Positions 1 through 20,550 of a stretch of DNA of 64,000 bases are shown piece by piece. The stretch lies in NCBI GenBank assembly GCA_014773175.1, contig VXCM01000339.1, positions 620,001 to 684,000 of the forward strand, written 5' to 3'. Each line of letters opens with the position of its first letter. The stretch's first letter is position 1. This DNA comes from Lucifuga dentata. Lineage: Eukaryota > Chordata > Actinopteri > Ophidiiformes > Bythitidae. The notes beneath the pieces were generated by a model. The model was not told the DNA's origin, made no database searches, and was given only the letters and a program-made list of their open reading frames with translations. The position numbers and the translations under genes are program-made.

Positions 1-1410
1 GACCAAGTTGCAGCTCGCTCATCTGACCTGAGGGAAGACGGACAAACATAGAAGAATCCAGATACAACACTAGAAGACAGAGAACTTGTTCTCAGAGCAT
101 TGGGCAACCCATTTATAGAACTGAGTGGCTTATCTGTTTGCTAGAGATGCTCAAAACCAAGGTCAGAACACACACTCGCCCATGCAAAACACAAACACAC
201 ACACAGCGTCCACTGTGAGGGATGACCATGCTGCTTGCACCTCAAGGTGAACGGTGACCGGAGTATTTGCACTGAAACCTGGCCAGCTTGTTTGGGGAGA
301 AAGACTCGTCTATTAGTGTGATTCATTCTCTTGTCACGTCTAAATCCCCCCAGTGTATTCCTCCGCCACTTTACACGTCTGATTTAGGAGCTGAGGGTGT
401 TTCGTTCTAGCCCCGCCTGACAGGTAGCCACTTAGACACTAGACAAACAGAACAGGAATGTAGCGAGTCACAAGCTCTTAACCTTGACTTGAAGGGGGGT
501 AGACACACTTTCGGTCACTCTTTCCAGTCTCAGTAGGGGGTCGAAGAGTGACCTAGCATCTCCAGGAATGGCGGGATAATCAGGCAACAGTACTGACTCA
601 CTGTCTGTGTGTGTTTGTGTATGTGAGTAGGAGTTTGTATCAGCCCAGCTGAAATACACGCTAATATATGACACGCACATAGAAAAGTGTGTAGGAAGGT
701 GTCTGCCATGTGAGTATGAGCGTGGTGGTGAACACACAGCTACATTTCTAAAGTTAATAACTTTTCCATCCTCCCGAGCCAGACAGTGATGTCAGAGAGA
801 GAGAGTGAAAGAAAGAGAAAGGAGAGAGAGAGGGAATGACAGGAGAGTGCTCATTAACAATCTCCAGGGATGTCTTGGTGTTTTATAAGCCATCCACAAA
901 CATCTCCTCAACATCCTGACAGGAAGACATCCCTGGGAGTGCAATGACCTCACTGCATACCCAAAGCCTGATTTGTGTAGTAAAACACACTGAGGAAATG
1001 TGAAAATGTGAAGTCTGCCAACCAAATGTCAGGTTTTGGCCAACATCACAACCTCAGTCCCAGCTGGCACACTGTTAGCTCATGCTGCAATAAAAACACC
1101 TATGGCATGGAGACTGTTGAGGAATCTGAGGAAGACATGCAAACCAGATTTTTGGCTTATCTGTGGAGAAGGAAAAACAATGATAGAAAGTTTTTTTTTA
1201 TTGAGATAAGAAATTCGGTTTATCCTTATTTTTCTGAGCCTACAGATGCTGATTGACATACTGTATATTGAATGCCAATACATCATTAATAGAGTGGGAT
1301 ATTCATTAATTAGATCCCAATCTGACAACAACCTCCATAAATTTGCCATATTATCAATAAAACTGCTGTGTGTGGCAGTATGTGATAGAAATCCACGGAG
1401 GAGCCACAAC

Positions 1411-1412
<2 letters not shown>

Positions 1413-1454
<42 letters not shown>
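1413..1454. repeat. (TG)n microsatellite, about 21 units
   Basis: Uninterrupted dinucleotide run in the trpc1 intron. Confidence 0.98.
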
Positions 1455-1457
<3 letters not shown>

Positions 1458-1661
1458 GAGTCTGCATCTCCAGCTTTAACAAAGCAGCTGAAGTTATTCA
1501 TGATATCAACTTGTGTAAAGCTGAAGGCTTACATTGATTTTCGTGACAGATCGATGATAGTGAGATCCATATGGTGACTATGCCAATAAGCTACACGATG
1601 TTCAGTTGATTATGAGCACACTATTACATTCATCAGCCATCAGTTCACTGTGCTTATATTG

Positions 1662-1704
1662 ATCATCATCATTATCATCATCATCATCCTCATCATCATC
1701 ATCC

Positions 1705-1743
<39 letters not shown>
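1662..1743. repeat. (ATC)n microsatellite, imperfect
   Basis: Trinucleotide ATC/TCA repeat, interrupted by ATT and CTC units at its left half and pure at its right half. Confidence 0.96.
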
Positions 1744-1755
1744 AGCTACTGCTTA

Positions 1756-10300
<8,545 letters not shown>

Positions 10301-10604
10301 TTACATAACATGCTATTCTGTACGTCTTTGCACTGACAGGCTCTATTCTGTGCAGTGTGCAGAGCATTCCCTATACTGCAAAAATACATTTATTTATGTT
10401 TAAAATATATATGGTCAGAAGTACAATGAGCATCATAACTCTTTCCTTATTTTAGTTTAAGCTATGAATAAAATAGTCTGGATGAATACAAACATATATT
10501 GCTGTGACAAACAGAAAAATGAAGAAAAATATATCAAAGGTTCACGTGTCTGTTCGTGCACAATCTGCATGACTATGAACATATCTATGTAACTGATGTA
10601 ATGC

Positions 10605-10607
<3 letters not shown>

Positions 10608-10660
<53 letters not shown>

Positions 10661-10662
10661 GA
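10608..10662. repeat. (AG)n microsatellite
   Basis: About 27 units with one C interruption near 10648. Confidence 0.97.
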
Positions 10663-12584
10663 TTTCTGAGCCAGTGCATACTAAATGACAGGCTATTAAG
10701 GAACACATATGGGAAATATCCGCTTGGCTCAGATATTCATGTCACTGCATAAATCCTTCACAGTCGGTCCATAACTCTCTTCTCAGACCAATAACCATGT
10801 CTTTATATAGTCACAAGGGAATGGAGAATGTTGATTATTCAGAAAGCAAAGGAAATTGCAAGAGCAACTGATACCTGTATAAATCACAGTAAAACATATC
10901 CTCAGAATAAAGAAAGGATTTTATAAAGTGGCATTTTTTAACTAATTCCACTAAAAAGAAAAAATGTTTTTTTGTAGATAATGCTCACCAGGATGTAATG
11001 GTGGGAGGCAGTGAAACAATACGCCATGTGTTTGTATATTCAAAATTAATAAAGTACATGCTTAAATATCAGCTGAGAGTATACAGTAACTTCCTCAATG
11101 AAATGATTACATACTATATTCTGAGCATATATTCAACACATAAGTCATTCAAATAAAATCCTGAGTGATGTTATCTCCATTACAAATGCAAACACGGACT
11201 AATTATACCAATTTACAACAGTATGACTACAATATAGCCCCAAATATGACCTAGATATCTACAGAGAACCTGGACACTTGATTGTCATGAATATGATGAT
11301 TTTCTTCTCAATCATAATATACTAGATTGCATCGGCAGATGGCACAAATCCGTCTCACATTTTCTCCTTGATTTTACAATAGACTCATTTTGGCATAAAG
11401 ATATTCTGCTAAAAATGATAGATAGTGGTATTGGAGGGAAAGCTTATTATACTACACTATGAAAAAAAAAGCATGCAATGCTGCAACCTCAATGCCAATC
11501 TCTTAGGACTCATCAGTATCCAGCATCTAACAAAACAAATGGCTTTTGTATGCTGGTGACTTGGCATCTAACTCAATACAGACATCAGCTCCAACATCAG
11601 CTTTGGATCAGTTTTATCAGATCTGAGCTTTGCCAGTCAGTCACAAACACACCAGATGGACCAGGTGTGAGAAAAACACACTTGGTTTTATAACTTCTCG
11701 TGGCAGTATTGAACACACATGGGTACACAGGCAGTATCTGGGTCTGAAATTTAATTCTGGGAGTTTTAATTTGGCAGTTAATCACTGCAGGAAGAGAGAA
11801 GAATATTTTTTTTCCTTTTAATTAAAAATAAGCTGCACAGATATTCCAGTGAGACTTTGAGATTACTGAAATTATCTATTGTAAAATCTTTGCCCTTTGT
11901 AATGAGGCTCTTTATACGATTGAAGTCTCCTCAACATGTGACAACCATCAAAATGAAAAACCCATTCAAAATTTTATAAATCTAGTTTAAGAGCTCAAAG
12001 AAAAAGCATGTAATTAATTCACATGCACCCACGTTTGGCCTACTTTGCCAAATAATAAACGCTCAAAAAAGAACTCTTACATTTTATGACCAAGCACCTC
12101 TTGTCCGTTCCATTTCTAAGCAATTATTCTTGCAAGAAAATGGTCCTGTGGCTCAATTTATTAGCCACCCTTTCAACATAATAGCACATTCCCACAGTTA
12201 ATCAGGCTGAACCCGATTATGGAAAAAAGAAAAAGATGAGTTCATATCTTAGGGGAACTACAATAAAATAAATCAATTTGGACTGATACTGACTCTACAT
12301 ACAGTGAGAACAGATATAATCCCAAACAAAGGAACAGCAGAAGGATTTATACAGACTTAAGACAGACATAACTGCCTGTTTACAGTCAGTTTAGCTAGAA
12401 ACAAACCTCCACTCATTCTGTAAATGTGACAGGTGTTGCAAATTCTCAGATATAAGAGCAAATTTGGCTGATTAACAGCTAATTTAGAGGAAAACTAACC
12501 CATTACATTTATCTCTTTAGCTTTATTTTGAGCATTTTCACAGACCCAACTATTTCTTTGTTCTCAGACCCTCATTCAGGCCCT

Positions 12585-12598
12585 CCAGCAGGAGGCAG
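12585..12598 (+). promoter_or_regulatory. CTCF-like motif between trpc1 and chst2
   Basis: CCAGCAGGAGGCAG matches the CTCF core with one mismatch. It lies between two divergently transcribed genes. Occupancy is not shown by sequence. Confidence 0.4.
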
Positions 12599-13778
12599 CC
12601 TACACAAAGCTTCTGTACTGTAAACATCTGCAGTGGATGAGTGCTACAAAATGCTTTATGGGACAGAAAGAAAATAGAATATTAACCAAACATTCTGGCC
12701 TTCATTTCTACTGAGAATAAAGTGCAATTATTTAACACACAGCACAGTAATCTGTGTAATCATTATACAATGTATTTTTTCAGACATATATACTTAAAGC
12801 ACATACACAGCTTTTTACTTGATCCACAGAGGATGTGGAAAAAATACTAGGCCATAAATTATAGTCTATAATGTATTAATGCTGTGGGATGTTTCTATAT
12901 AAACTGTCCTTTAAACATCGCTTGGAATATTATAGGCATTTTAATGATATGGAACAAAGAGTGCAATACAGTAGCTATAAATTTGCTAGACAGTGCAATA
13001 AACACACTGAAATCCCAGTCTGGATGATATACGCCTAGTGATTTCTCATCGAGGGGGAAAGGTCATGGATTCTTTTACTCAATCTTATGTATCCTTCATC
13101 CATGCAGGCTGTAATCCCAACATGGCAGGCCTCTTAGGCCATCTGATTTTCAATCTGCAGAGCATGTGGTTCCTCTGTTTAAACATATGGGTATATGGCT
13201 TTCCAACATGTCATTTCCCCGGGAACAGCTGTCAAATGTCAGATCTGAAGGGATTCTGCTTGAGCAGAGCGTCAGCCTGTTACTGACCCATCCGACAGGA
13301 AACTGTTTCCAGTCCAGCCAAGATCCACAGTTAAAAATCACTGCAATGTTTCATCAAGCCTGTGCCATTTCATGGTTTATATAATTCCCTATAGTAAGAC
13401 AGAACGTATCCCAGTGGTGCTGTAAAAGGAACATGTTAGGCTGCAATGTCTGTATGGGACCCTTCTAATTTAGCTTTCCTTTCCTTAAGGGTAGGAAGCT
13501 GTTTTGCTTTATAGATCTAAGCTACCCTCTCGAGGCTGTGGGAAAACAAATACCTTTAATTTGTGATATTGATTCCTCTCTGCAGCCATACACCATGAAG
13601 AGACCATACATAATAGAACTGTAAAAGCAGGACTCTTAATAGAATAACGACTTAACTTTCAAATAGATGGACGCAAACAATGGACAGTGTTACAGACGGT
13701 AGGAGCGGGTGATGCTGGGTTTTGGAAACGGAGGGAACAAAATCATAAAGCCCGAGCAACTGGGAGAGGAATGCTGTA

Positions 13779-13802
13779 AAAAAAAAAAAAAAAAAAAAAA
13801 AA
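13779..13802. repeat. Poly(A) run
   Basis: 24 consecutive A, about 0.8 kb upstream of the chst2 start. Confidence 0.95.
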
Positions 13803-13919
13803 CGGTGGAGGGTAGCTATATGAATACAGGTAGTAAGAAAGACCTCTGTGAAATACAACAACAGCATCATTTCCCACAGTCACCATTGCTGCTATCTGTG
13901 GGAGCCAAAACTCAGGCTG

Positions 13920-14491
13920 CTGCGGTGAGAGACGCGTAGCAGAGCCAATGGCGCAGCGCCCTGACGCACGTCGCCATAACGAGGGCCAATATCTTCCCTC
14001 GGTAGGCGGGTCTTTCTCCCTGTATTCTGATTGAATCCAGCCAGTTTGTATTAGTTGGACGAGCAGAGGAGAGGAAGAACGGGAGATCTTGCGTGAAACA
14101 CCGTTACTGTGGAATATGATTGTTATTGCTTCATTGGAATAGATACGGAATGGTTTGCTGCCGGCGCGCCAAATGGTTTCGCCTTTCTCGTCTGCGATGG
14201 CTGCATCTTAGCAGGCTGCATTAACTAGGATGCATCAGAAGATAACTGCGCAGGGATGCCTCCGCTGAACATGGACAAACAGGGCGTCTTTTCCACTGAT
14301 GAAGGCTCCTTCCTTTTTGTTTTGACCGCGGGCCACCCACAGAATCACCGCGATGCTCGCTGCAGGTTTAACCTAAAACGCTCATCTCCTCTGTCGCCCC
14401 GATGAAGATCGATGCGCACTGCAGTGAAAACGGAATATCGTGCCGTGGATTTCGAATGCGAATCCAGCTGGCAGTGACTGTATTCAAACAA
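13920..14491 (+). promoter_or_regulatory. chst2: chst2 CpG-rich promoter / 5' UTR
   Basis: A clear CpG-rich interval in AT-rich surroundings (for example GACGCGTAG, GCGCAGCGCC, GCCGGCGCGCC). Two CCAAT boxes lie at 13945-13949 and 13986-13990. It is immediately upstream of the chst2 reading frame. The in-frame stop at 14492-14494 marks the 5' limit of the open frame. Confidence 0.55.
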
Positions 14492-14562
14492 TAAGCTGGC
14501 ATCCATCTGGGTATCAACTCCCAGCGCAGAGAGATCTTCCAGAGCAGGTTGGTGCACTGTCA

Positions 14563-14568
14563 ATGTAA
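14563..14568 (+). promoter_or_regulatory. Start-stop minimal uORF (ATG TAA) in the chst2 leader
   Basis: An ATG directly followed by TAA lies 44 nt upstream of the long-form start and out of frame with it. If it is within the mRNA it could stall or divert scanning ribosomes. It also resembles a splice donor (ATGTAAGC), so it may instead be removed. Confidence 0.35.
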
Positions 14569-14611
14569 GCAGCTTTCTTCCAGTGGTGAGAGCCACTCTG
14601 AGAGGGTACAG

Positions 14612-16009
14612 ATGAGAGGCAAACAGTATCATCAGCCCCTTAAGTTGACAGCGCCTTGGGAGAAGGATGCTGGCTTTGGGAGGAAGCTCAAAACCTACAG
14701 GAACCATACAAAGATAATAGCACAACCTGGGATCGTGATGAAAGTCCTGCGCAGAAAGAGGATTGTGTTATTTATGGCCTATTTCTTACTGCTGATCCTC
14801 ACTATGCTGAACTTGGCTAATTATAAATGGACTAAAGAGCCACAGCAGTGTAACCATCAGATGAGGAGCACCACGTATCAAAGCAGATCTGATATCCGCT
14901 TCCTCTACAGGCCATCCTTAGCTAAAAAGAGACAGCTTATTTATGTTCTGACCACTTGGAGGTCAGGATCCTCCTTTTTCGGAGAGCTTTTTAACCAAAA
15001 TCCTGAAGTGTTCTTCTTGTATGAGCCAATGTGGCACATCTGGCAGAAATTGTACCCAGGTGATGCTGTATCTTTACAAGGGGCAGCCAGGGACATGCTT
15101 AGCTCCTTATACCGCTGTGATCTGTCTGTTTTCCAACTTTACAACAGCCCCGGGGGCAAAAACTTTACCTCCCTGGGACTCTTTGGAGCCACTCTGAATA
15201 AAGTAGTGTGCTCCTATCCCCTCTGCTCAGCTTATAGGAAAGAGGTGGTAGGGATGGTGGATGATAAGGTGTGTAAAAAGTGCCCCCCTCAAAGCCTTAG
15301 ACTGTTGGAGGAGGAGTGCCTCAAATATAATACAATTGTCATTAAAGGGGTACGCATTTTGGATGTTAATGTGCTGGCCCCGCTCATGGAGGATCCGTCT
15401 TTGGATTTGAAAGTGATACACCTAGTCAGAGATCCACGGGCAGTGGCCAACTCCAGGATCAAATCCAGACATGGCCTCATAAGGGAGAATTTACAGGTGG
15501 TCCGGAGCAGGGACCCTAAACTTCGCCGGATCCCTTTTGTGGACCCTGGTCATAAGGCCAACAAGAAGGATGGCTCAGACTACCACTCCATAGGAGCGAT
15601 GGAGGTGATCTGTGACCGCACCTCCAGGACTCTGAGGACTGCCTTAAACCCACCCAGCTGGCTGAAGGGGAAGTACATGGCTGTACGTTATGAGGACCTG
15701 GTTGAGAATCCAGTTAAGACCTTACGGAACATCTATCGCTTTGCCAACCTCACCACCAACCATGACATTGAGTCGTTTGCATTGAACATGACCAGTGGCT
15801 CCAGTTCCTCGTCTAAGCCATTCATAGTCTCATCCAGGAATGCCACACAAGCTGCTAGTGCATGGAGAACAGTACTCAGCATTCAACAAATCAAACAAGT
15901 GGAGGACTATTGCCACCATGCCATGTCTGTGCTAGGGTACGAAAGGGTCAGAACAGCCGGAGAAGCAAAGGACTTAAGCAAATCACTACTGACACTCTCC
16001 AAGCTGTGA
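14612..16009 (+). CDS. chst2: Carbohydrate (GlcNAc-6-O) sulfotransferase 2
   Basis: Type II Golgi membrane enzyme that moves sulfate from PAPS to C6 of GlcNAc in glycoproteins and keratan-sulfate-type glycans. The single coding exon gives 465 residues. The transmembrane anchor is about residues 51-69, followed by a short stem. The 5'-phosphosulfate loop TTWRSGSS is at 114-121 and the 3'-phosphate loop LVRDPRAVANSR at 271-282. N-glycosylation sites are NFT (184), NLT (379), NMT (392) and NAT (410). CHST2 rather than CHST7 is shown by MKVLRRK, TMLNLANYKW, the GELFNQNPEVFFLYEP block and LGYERV near the end. The stem is about 50 residues shorter than in human. ATG 14612 is the first in-frame Met after the stop at 14492. 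A second Met at 14738 (residue 43, MKVLRRK) is the conserved short-form start and has a better -3 base. Teleosts have chst2a and chst2b, and I cannot assign which this is. Confidence 0.96.
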   Translation: MRGKQYHQPLKLTAPWEKDAGFGRKLKTYRNHTKIIAQPGIVMKVLRRKRIVLFMAYFLLLILTMLNLANYKWTKEPQQCNHQMRSTTYQSRSDIRFLYRPSLAKKRQLIYVLTTWRSGSSFFGELFNQNPEVFFLYEPMWHIWQKLYPGDAVSLQGAARDMLSSLYRCDLSVFQLYNSPGGKNFTSLGLFGATLNKVVCSYPLCSAYRKEVVGMVDDKVCKKCPPQSLRLLEEECLKYNTIVIKGVRILDVNVLAPLMEDPSLDLKVIHLVRDPRAVANSRIKSRHGLIRENLQVVRSRDPKLRRIPFVDPGHKANKKDGSDYHSIGAMEVICDRTSRTLRTALNPPSWLKGKYMAVRYEDLVENPVKTLRNIYRFANLTTNHDIESFALNMTSGSSSSSKPFIVSSRNATQAASAWRTVLSIQQIKQVEDYCHHAMSVLGYERVRTAGEAKDLSKSLLTLSKL

Positions 16010-17130
16010 AAATGTCCCCACCACCAAAGACGCTTTAATTTAATGTTCATTTTGCATTGAGTGCCGTTTCCTCTTACTGTGGAATTAAAGCTTTACTTTG
16101 AGTCAGTGTTTGGAGGCGCTCCATTGGCCACATTTGGAATGTATATTGTTTCCCTCAGTTGATTTGCAGTGGCATTTGAAGGACCCACTACTTTTGTACT
16201 GGAATACAGGATGTGATTTAAACTGCAAAGCCAATGAACAATGAGTAGTGAAGCTGCAATTATGAAATACAACTGTATAATTCATGTAACTTGTTATGAT
16301 AATCCTCAAAGTGGATGTTTTGGGATTATTTTTTTGAATGTTCAAAATCCTAAAAATATCTCATTTGTTTTTTCAGTTTCCATATTGTCTGTAAAAGTGA
16401 AAATAGTGGATGAAAGAAGAAGAAAAACAACAAAAGAACACAGATAAAAAGCTCATAATTAATGTTCATTTGTAAGATTTGGTTTAAAGTCAGAGACAAT
16501 CATTTAATTGGTTTGTTGATGTGCCATAGGTAGAAGTGTAATGAGTAGGCTACATCTGAAGAGCAGTAGTACAACTTCTAGAAAAAAAAAGGGATGTTTT
16601 GATTTTTGAAATCCTTGAAGGATGATATCCATGCACTCATGACTGTGGAGCTCTGAACATCTCTCTCAGTGTCGGTGTACACAGTCTGTTCTACCATTTC
16701 AAATGTTTACAAGTGCTTGCTCTTATGAAACATGATCTGGGAATATTGCATTGAGTAAAGTTCACAGTTAATAAGCAATTTTTGCATCTGTTTTGAATTA
16801 CTCACACTGCTGCACAATCTAAACTACTTGGTCTACAAAGATTGGAATAACTACAAAAGTGTACTGGAAGCAACTATATTGAACATAAATTCTATTATTG
16901 TAATTCTGTCAAAACAACCAAAGAGAAAATCTTAAAAAATATTTTAAAAAGAGAAATGCAATACTGAAATATTAGGATAAAAGTTAAAGGGATATTTTAT
17001 TAAAACCACAATAAAACAATTTCTTGCTCTTATCCAGATAGTTCACTGTAACTTTCTGAGCTTTGGAGATGCTATATGTAGCTCACCCCAATAAATCAGA
17101 CTTAATGACATTTGGTTTGTTGTGCTGTAA
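16010..17130 (+). other. chst2: chst2 3' UTR (inferred)
   Basis: AT-rich, non-coding sequence after the chst2 stop. Candidate poly(A) signals are ATTAAA at 16083-16088 and AATAAA at 17090-17095. The latter is followed by a GT-rich stretch at about 17112-17127, so the long 3' UTR end is most likely here. Confidence 0.55.
17090..17095 (+). terminator. chst2: Candidate chst2 polyadenylation signal AATAAA
   Basis: AATAAA with a GT-rich downstream element about 17-32 nt beyond. It is the best-formed cleavage context after the stop codon. Confidence 0.5.
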
Positions 17131-18829
17131 GTGCTAAAAATTACCAAAAAAAAAAAAAAAAAAANAAAAAAAAAAAAAAAAAATGGCCACATATAAGAAG
17201 GTTATCCAAAAAGTGGTGAACACACACTTTCTTTTTTCTGCACAGAGGCAGATGGCTGGTGGATGTTATAAAGCAGTTCTCAATGAAAATGTTGAAAATA
17301 ATGGCTGTGGATTATCATCAGTAATTGTCTCATTATATATGGAAAGCAAGACTGATGTTGATTTATTTTTTTTCCAATTTAATGCTTTAGGTGTTTTGAG
17401 CACCACAAACCACTTTTGAGTTCATTTTTTAAGGTGATCTATTGTGCAGGTGATGGCTTCATATCTCAGCAAGTCACAGTGAAACAATCTAGATGAATAG
17501 AAAGTAACTATAGGCAAGAGGAAAAAGTTTTAATCATGTTTTTGGAAGAATGGTTCCCTTAAGAACAGAGGTATGGAGAAGTATTTGTGTTACAAAGAGG
17601 CTGAACCTTTCTATCCAAGGATTCATGATAATAAGCTGTTTCAGCCTGATAATGTATTTTGCAGAGAACTTTCATTCAAACAGCACATTGTATTTTTGCA
17701 GCTACTGATGTTGTAAACAAGAGGAGCATTCCATAGATGCACCCATGCATTCACAATGGAATATGAAAAGCCATTACTTCAAGGACAATGGCTTTATTAA
17801 GACAAGAGAAACAGAGAGCGTATTCACAAAGCCTAACCTTCACAAGATTGGATTTGTGCAATACACAGCACCCTGTTTCACTCAAGGGAAAATGGGCCCT
17901 GAGATTTATATGATACATTCAGATGCTTCAACGTGCAACCTAATTTAAAATGTCAGTGCAGCCTCACATGATAATAGTCTCTTTTCCAAATACTCCTAAT
18001 ATACTTCAGGATTTTGACATATTCAACTAGACCATGGAATGACAAGATGTGGATGGGGAAGGAGAGAAATAATATCAAAATTCAGTGGAATATATTTGAA
18101 TCAGTTAAAAGGGCAGAAAGAAAAAAACAACTAGGTACTAAAAGCTTAACAAGGAGCTGAGGAAGAGAAAGGCAAAGTTGGCACAAAAAATAGCATTTCA
18201 ACTGATTAAGGGGAATATCATTAAATTACAGTGCATGCTCATGAATTATTCTCCAAAAGCCTAAAAACCAGATAACAAGAAATTTCACACTTATGTAACC
18301 AAGAAGCACAAAGCTGTTTCCTCTGACAATGAATGTGCAACCCAGTGAATTTGTGTTTTCACCAGAACCATTTCATGCATATGATTATATATTGCAATGC
18401 TGCTAATGATCTGTGCTTCTACACGCTCGTGCACACACGCAGGTATGGTCAAAGTCTGCTTCATACTGGCTGAGTTGCAGTTAAAATTATACAGGTTAAA
18501 ATTATATTTCAGTGCTGTAATTCATTGGCAATTCCTCTGAAGAGGAAAAACACCAAGAGCAATGACCTTTGCAAATGTTTTTTTATCCCTATATGCCTGT
18601 GTGTGTTTAAAGCGTATGAGTGTGTTTATGTGTGTGCATGGGTGGTGGGGGTGAGTTGGGAGTTGGTGGAGGGGGATGTGTTGCGTGACATTTTGGGAAC
18701 CATTACAACTCTGGTTCCCAGTCGACTGTCTTGCTTGCCCTGGCTAGTGACCCCGTTTGCTGTGGGAGGAAGGGCCAGCCTTCAGGCAGCAGGGTTGATA
18801 AGCTGGGGTCAAAGGTCACTCCTGTTGCG
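17131..18829. other. Convergent intergenic region and slc9a9 3' UTR
   Basis: It holds a poly(A) run with an N (17146-17183). The slc9a9 3' UTR must lie in its right part on the minus strand. A minus-strand AATAAA lies near 17791-17796 but its role is uncertain. The plus-strand frame at 18525-18995 is antisense to slc9a9 exon sequence and is not a gene. Confidence 0.5.
17146..17183. repeat. Poly(A) with single N at 17165
   Basis: Unresolved homopolymer join. Confidence 0.92.
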
Positions 18830-18997
18830 TCAGACCTCCCTACTAAGAGGTGGAATGGTGCCAAGGCCCAGATCTCCCTCCAGCAGGTCCTCCTGGTGCT
18901 CAGATTCAGTGTCCCCACTTATGCACACCTGCTGGTTCTCTGCGTTCGCCAAATCTGAGGCATCATTTACCTCCGTCTCATATAGCTGCTCCTGATC
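18830..18997 (-). CDS. slc9a9: slc9a9 terminal coding exon
   Basis: Encodes [20 protein letters not shown] and an acidic tail ending [16 protein letters not shown], then TGA (18832-18830). EGDLGLG is shared with mammalian NHE9. The acceptor is CTTTTCAG. Confidence 0.93.
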   Translation of the reverse strand, partial: DQEQLYETEVNDASDLANAENQQVCISGDTESEHQEDLLEGDLGLGTIPPLSREV

Positions 18998-19213
18998 CTG
19001 AAAAGAAAGAGGCAATTCTTACTTAACTGCTAATAAGTAAAGTGTAATATTACTTCCTCTGTTAGCTTAAAGGAAATCTTACCTCATAGGCATTGTGGGT
19101 GTTGAAGAGTCTGGCCAACAGCCTACACCACCATGGCAGCGAGCCGGCCAGTGGGGGACCAGAATGTGTGAGAGCTGGCCTTAGATACCTGCAAACTTGT
19201 TAAGGCATGATGA

Positions 19214-19247
<34 letters not shown>

Positions 19248-20500
19248 TGTCCTCAGGCCATTGAGTCATAACCAAAATAATTTTAGCAGAGCCTAAGCAC
19301 ATCACACAAAAGGCACATTTGGCCATAATGTGCCTGTTATATCATAAATACAATTTTAGATGCAGACATTGCAAAGGAAAAACATAAAACTGCCTCGTTT
19401 CCACCTAGAACAGCATAGCACAATGACGCAGCCTTTTTTCAAATTTCACTGGCATTTTACTGCACCAAAGCCACTTGCTGTACAGTCAAAACAATAAACC
19501 TCCATGCAGTTATATTAAGCTCGCTCTCATCCTCTAGGATTTTACATACAGCTCTTCCATGAATAAAACCACTAAGATCACTGACATCGATGTACAACTC
19601 ATGCAAGTTTTATAGGCACTTGTACTAATTTTTTTTTTTTTTTTTTTTTTTTTTTGCCGATCGCTAAACTGACCACCGTATTTATTATACATCTCTTGTC
19701 TGATGATTGGCTCCCAAATTTAACCACTTCAGGAGAGCAAGAGCAAAACTGCGTAGCACAAAATTATATAAAATAATTTACTGAAAACAGAGGAACGAGT
19801 CACAAATCATGGAACAACCAATAAGGTGTAAACCTATGAGACATAGATGAGTTTGATTAGTGTTGAGCAGGAGAAGAAAGGTCTTGCTGTGGGACATGTA
19901 GCATTACTGGAACAACTGCAGTTTGATAAATATATGATTATGTTTTTCTGGGATGAAATAATCAGTTTTCAGACTGCATCTGCGTGGATGTAACAAAGGT
20001 GATTTACATCACCTTCCCCCTTCACAGACACCTAACTGTCCCCCTTCACAGACACAATACGCATTCACTTTAACATATGGATGAGCACCCAGGAACTCCT
20101 CAAGATCCCCTGCTGTTCTCGTCCCCTCGTTTAGTTGTAAAACTTGCAGAACAGATACTGTAAAGACAACGAAACAGAACTTCTAAATTTCTCTGACCTC
20201 CCAAACACCATGGTAACCAGAGGTTATCACCTTAGAGAGACTTGGTAACACTTTGATCTTTAAAGCTCCTCTGCAATGAAAGAAAAGAACATACAGTCAC
20301 TCTTATCTGCATTTGAGTATCTCACAAGCTCCCTCCCCCAAATGGTCACTTCAATGGCTCCAGATTGTCTACAAGCCAAGGACTTCACAGAGTTAAAGAA
20401 CTGATCTCACTACACCAAATAAGACTTTTAATTCAGAATCTATTCAGGAAACAAGAAGATGTCTGAATTTATTTAGAGTCATGAAATAAATGAGTTGCCA

Positions 20501-20550
<50 letters not shown>

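Larger units (their letters stand above)
10301..13919. other. Intergenic region between the divergent trpc1 and chst2 genes
   Basis: AT-rich and non-coding, with a GA microsatellite (10608-10662), a CTCF-like motif (12585-12598) and a poly(A) run (13779-13802). In human, as I recall, other genes (PCOLCE2, PAQR9, U2SURP) sit between TRPC1 and CHST2. None is visible here. Confidence 0.6.

Noticed and set aside
14345..14725. 126-codon minus-strand frame over the chst2 leader
   Set aside because: Antisense to the chst2 5' UTR and N-terminus, with no independent support.
18525..18995. 156-codon plus-strand frame
   Set aside because: Antisense shadow of the slc9a9 terminal exon and 3' region.
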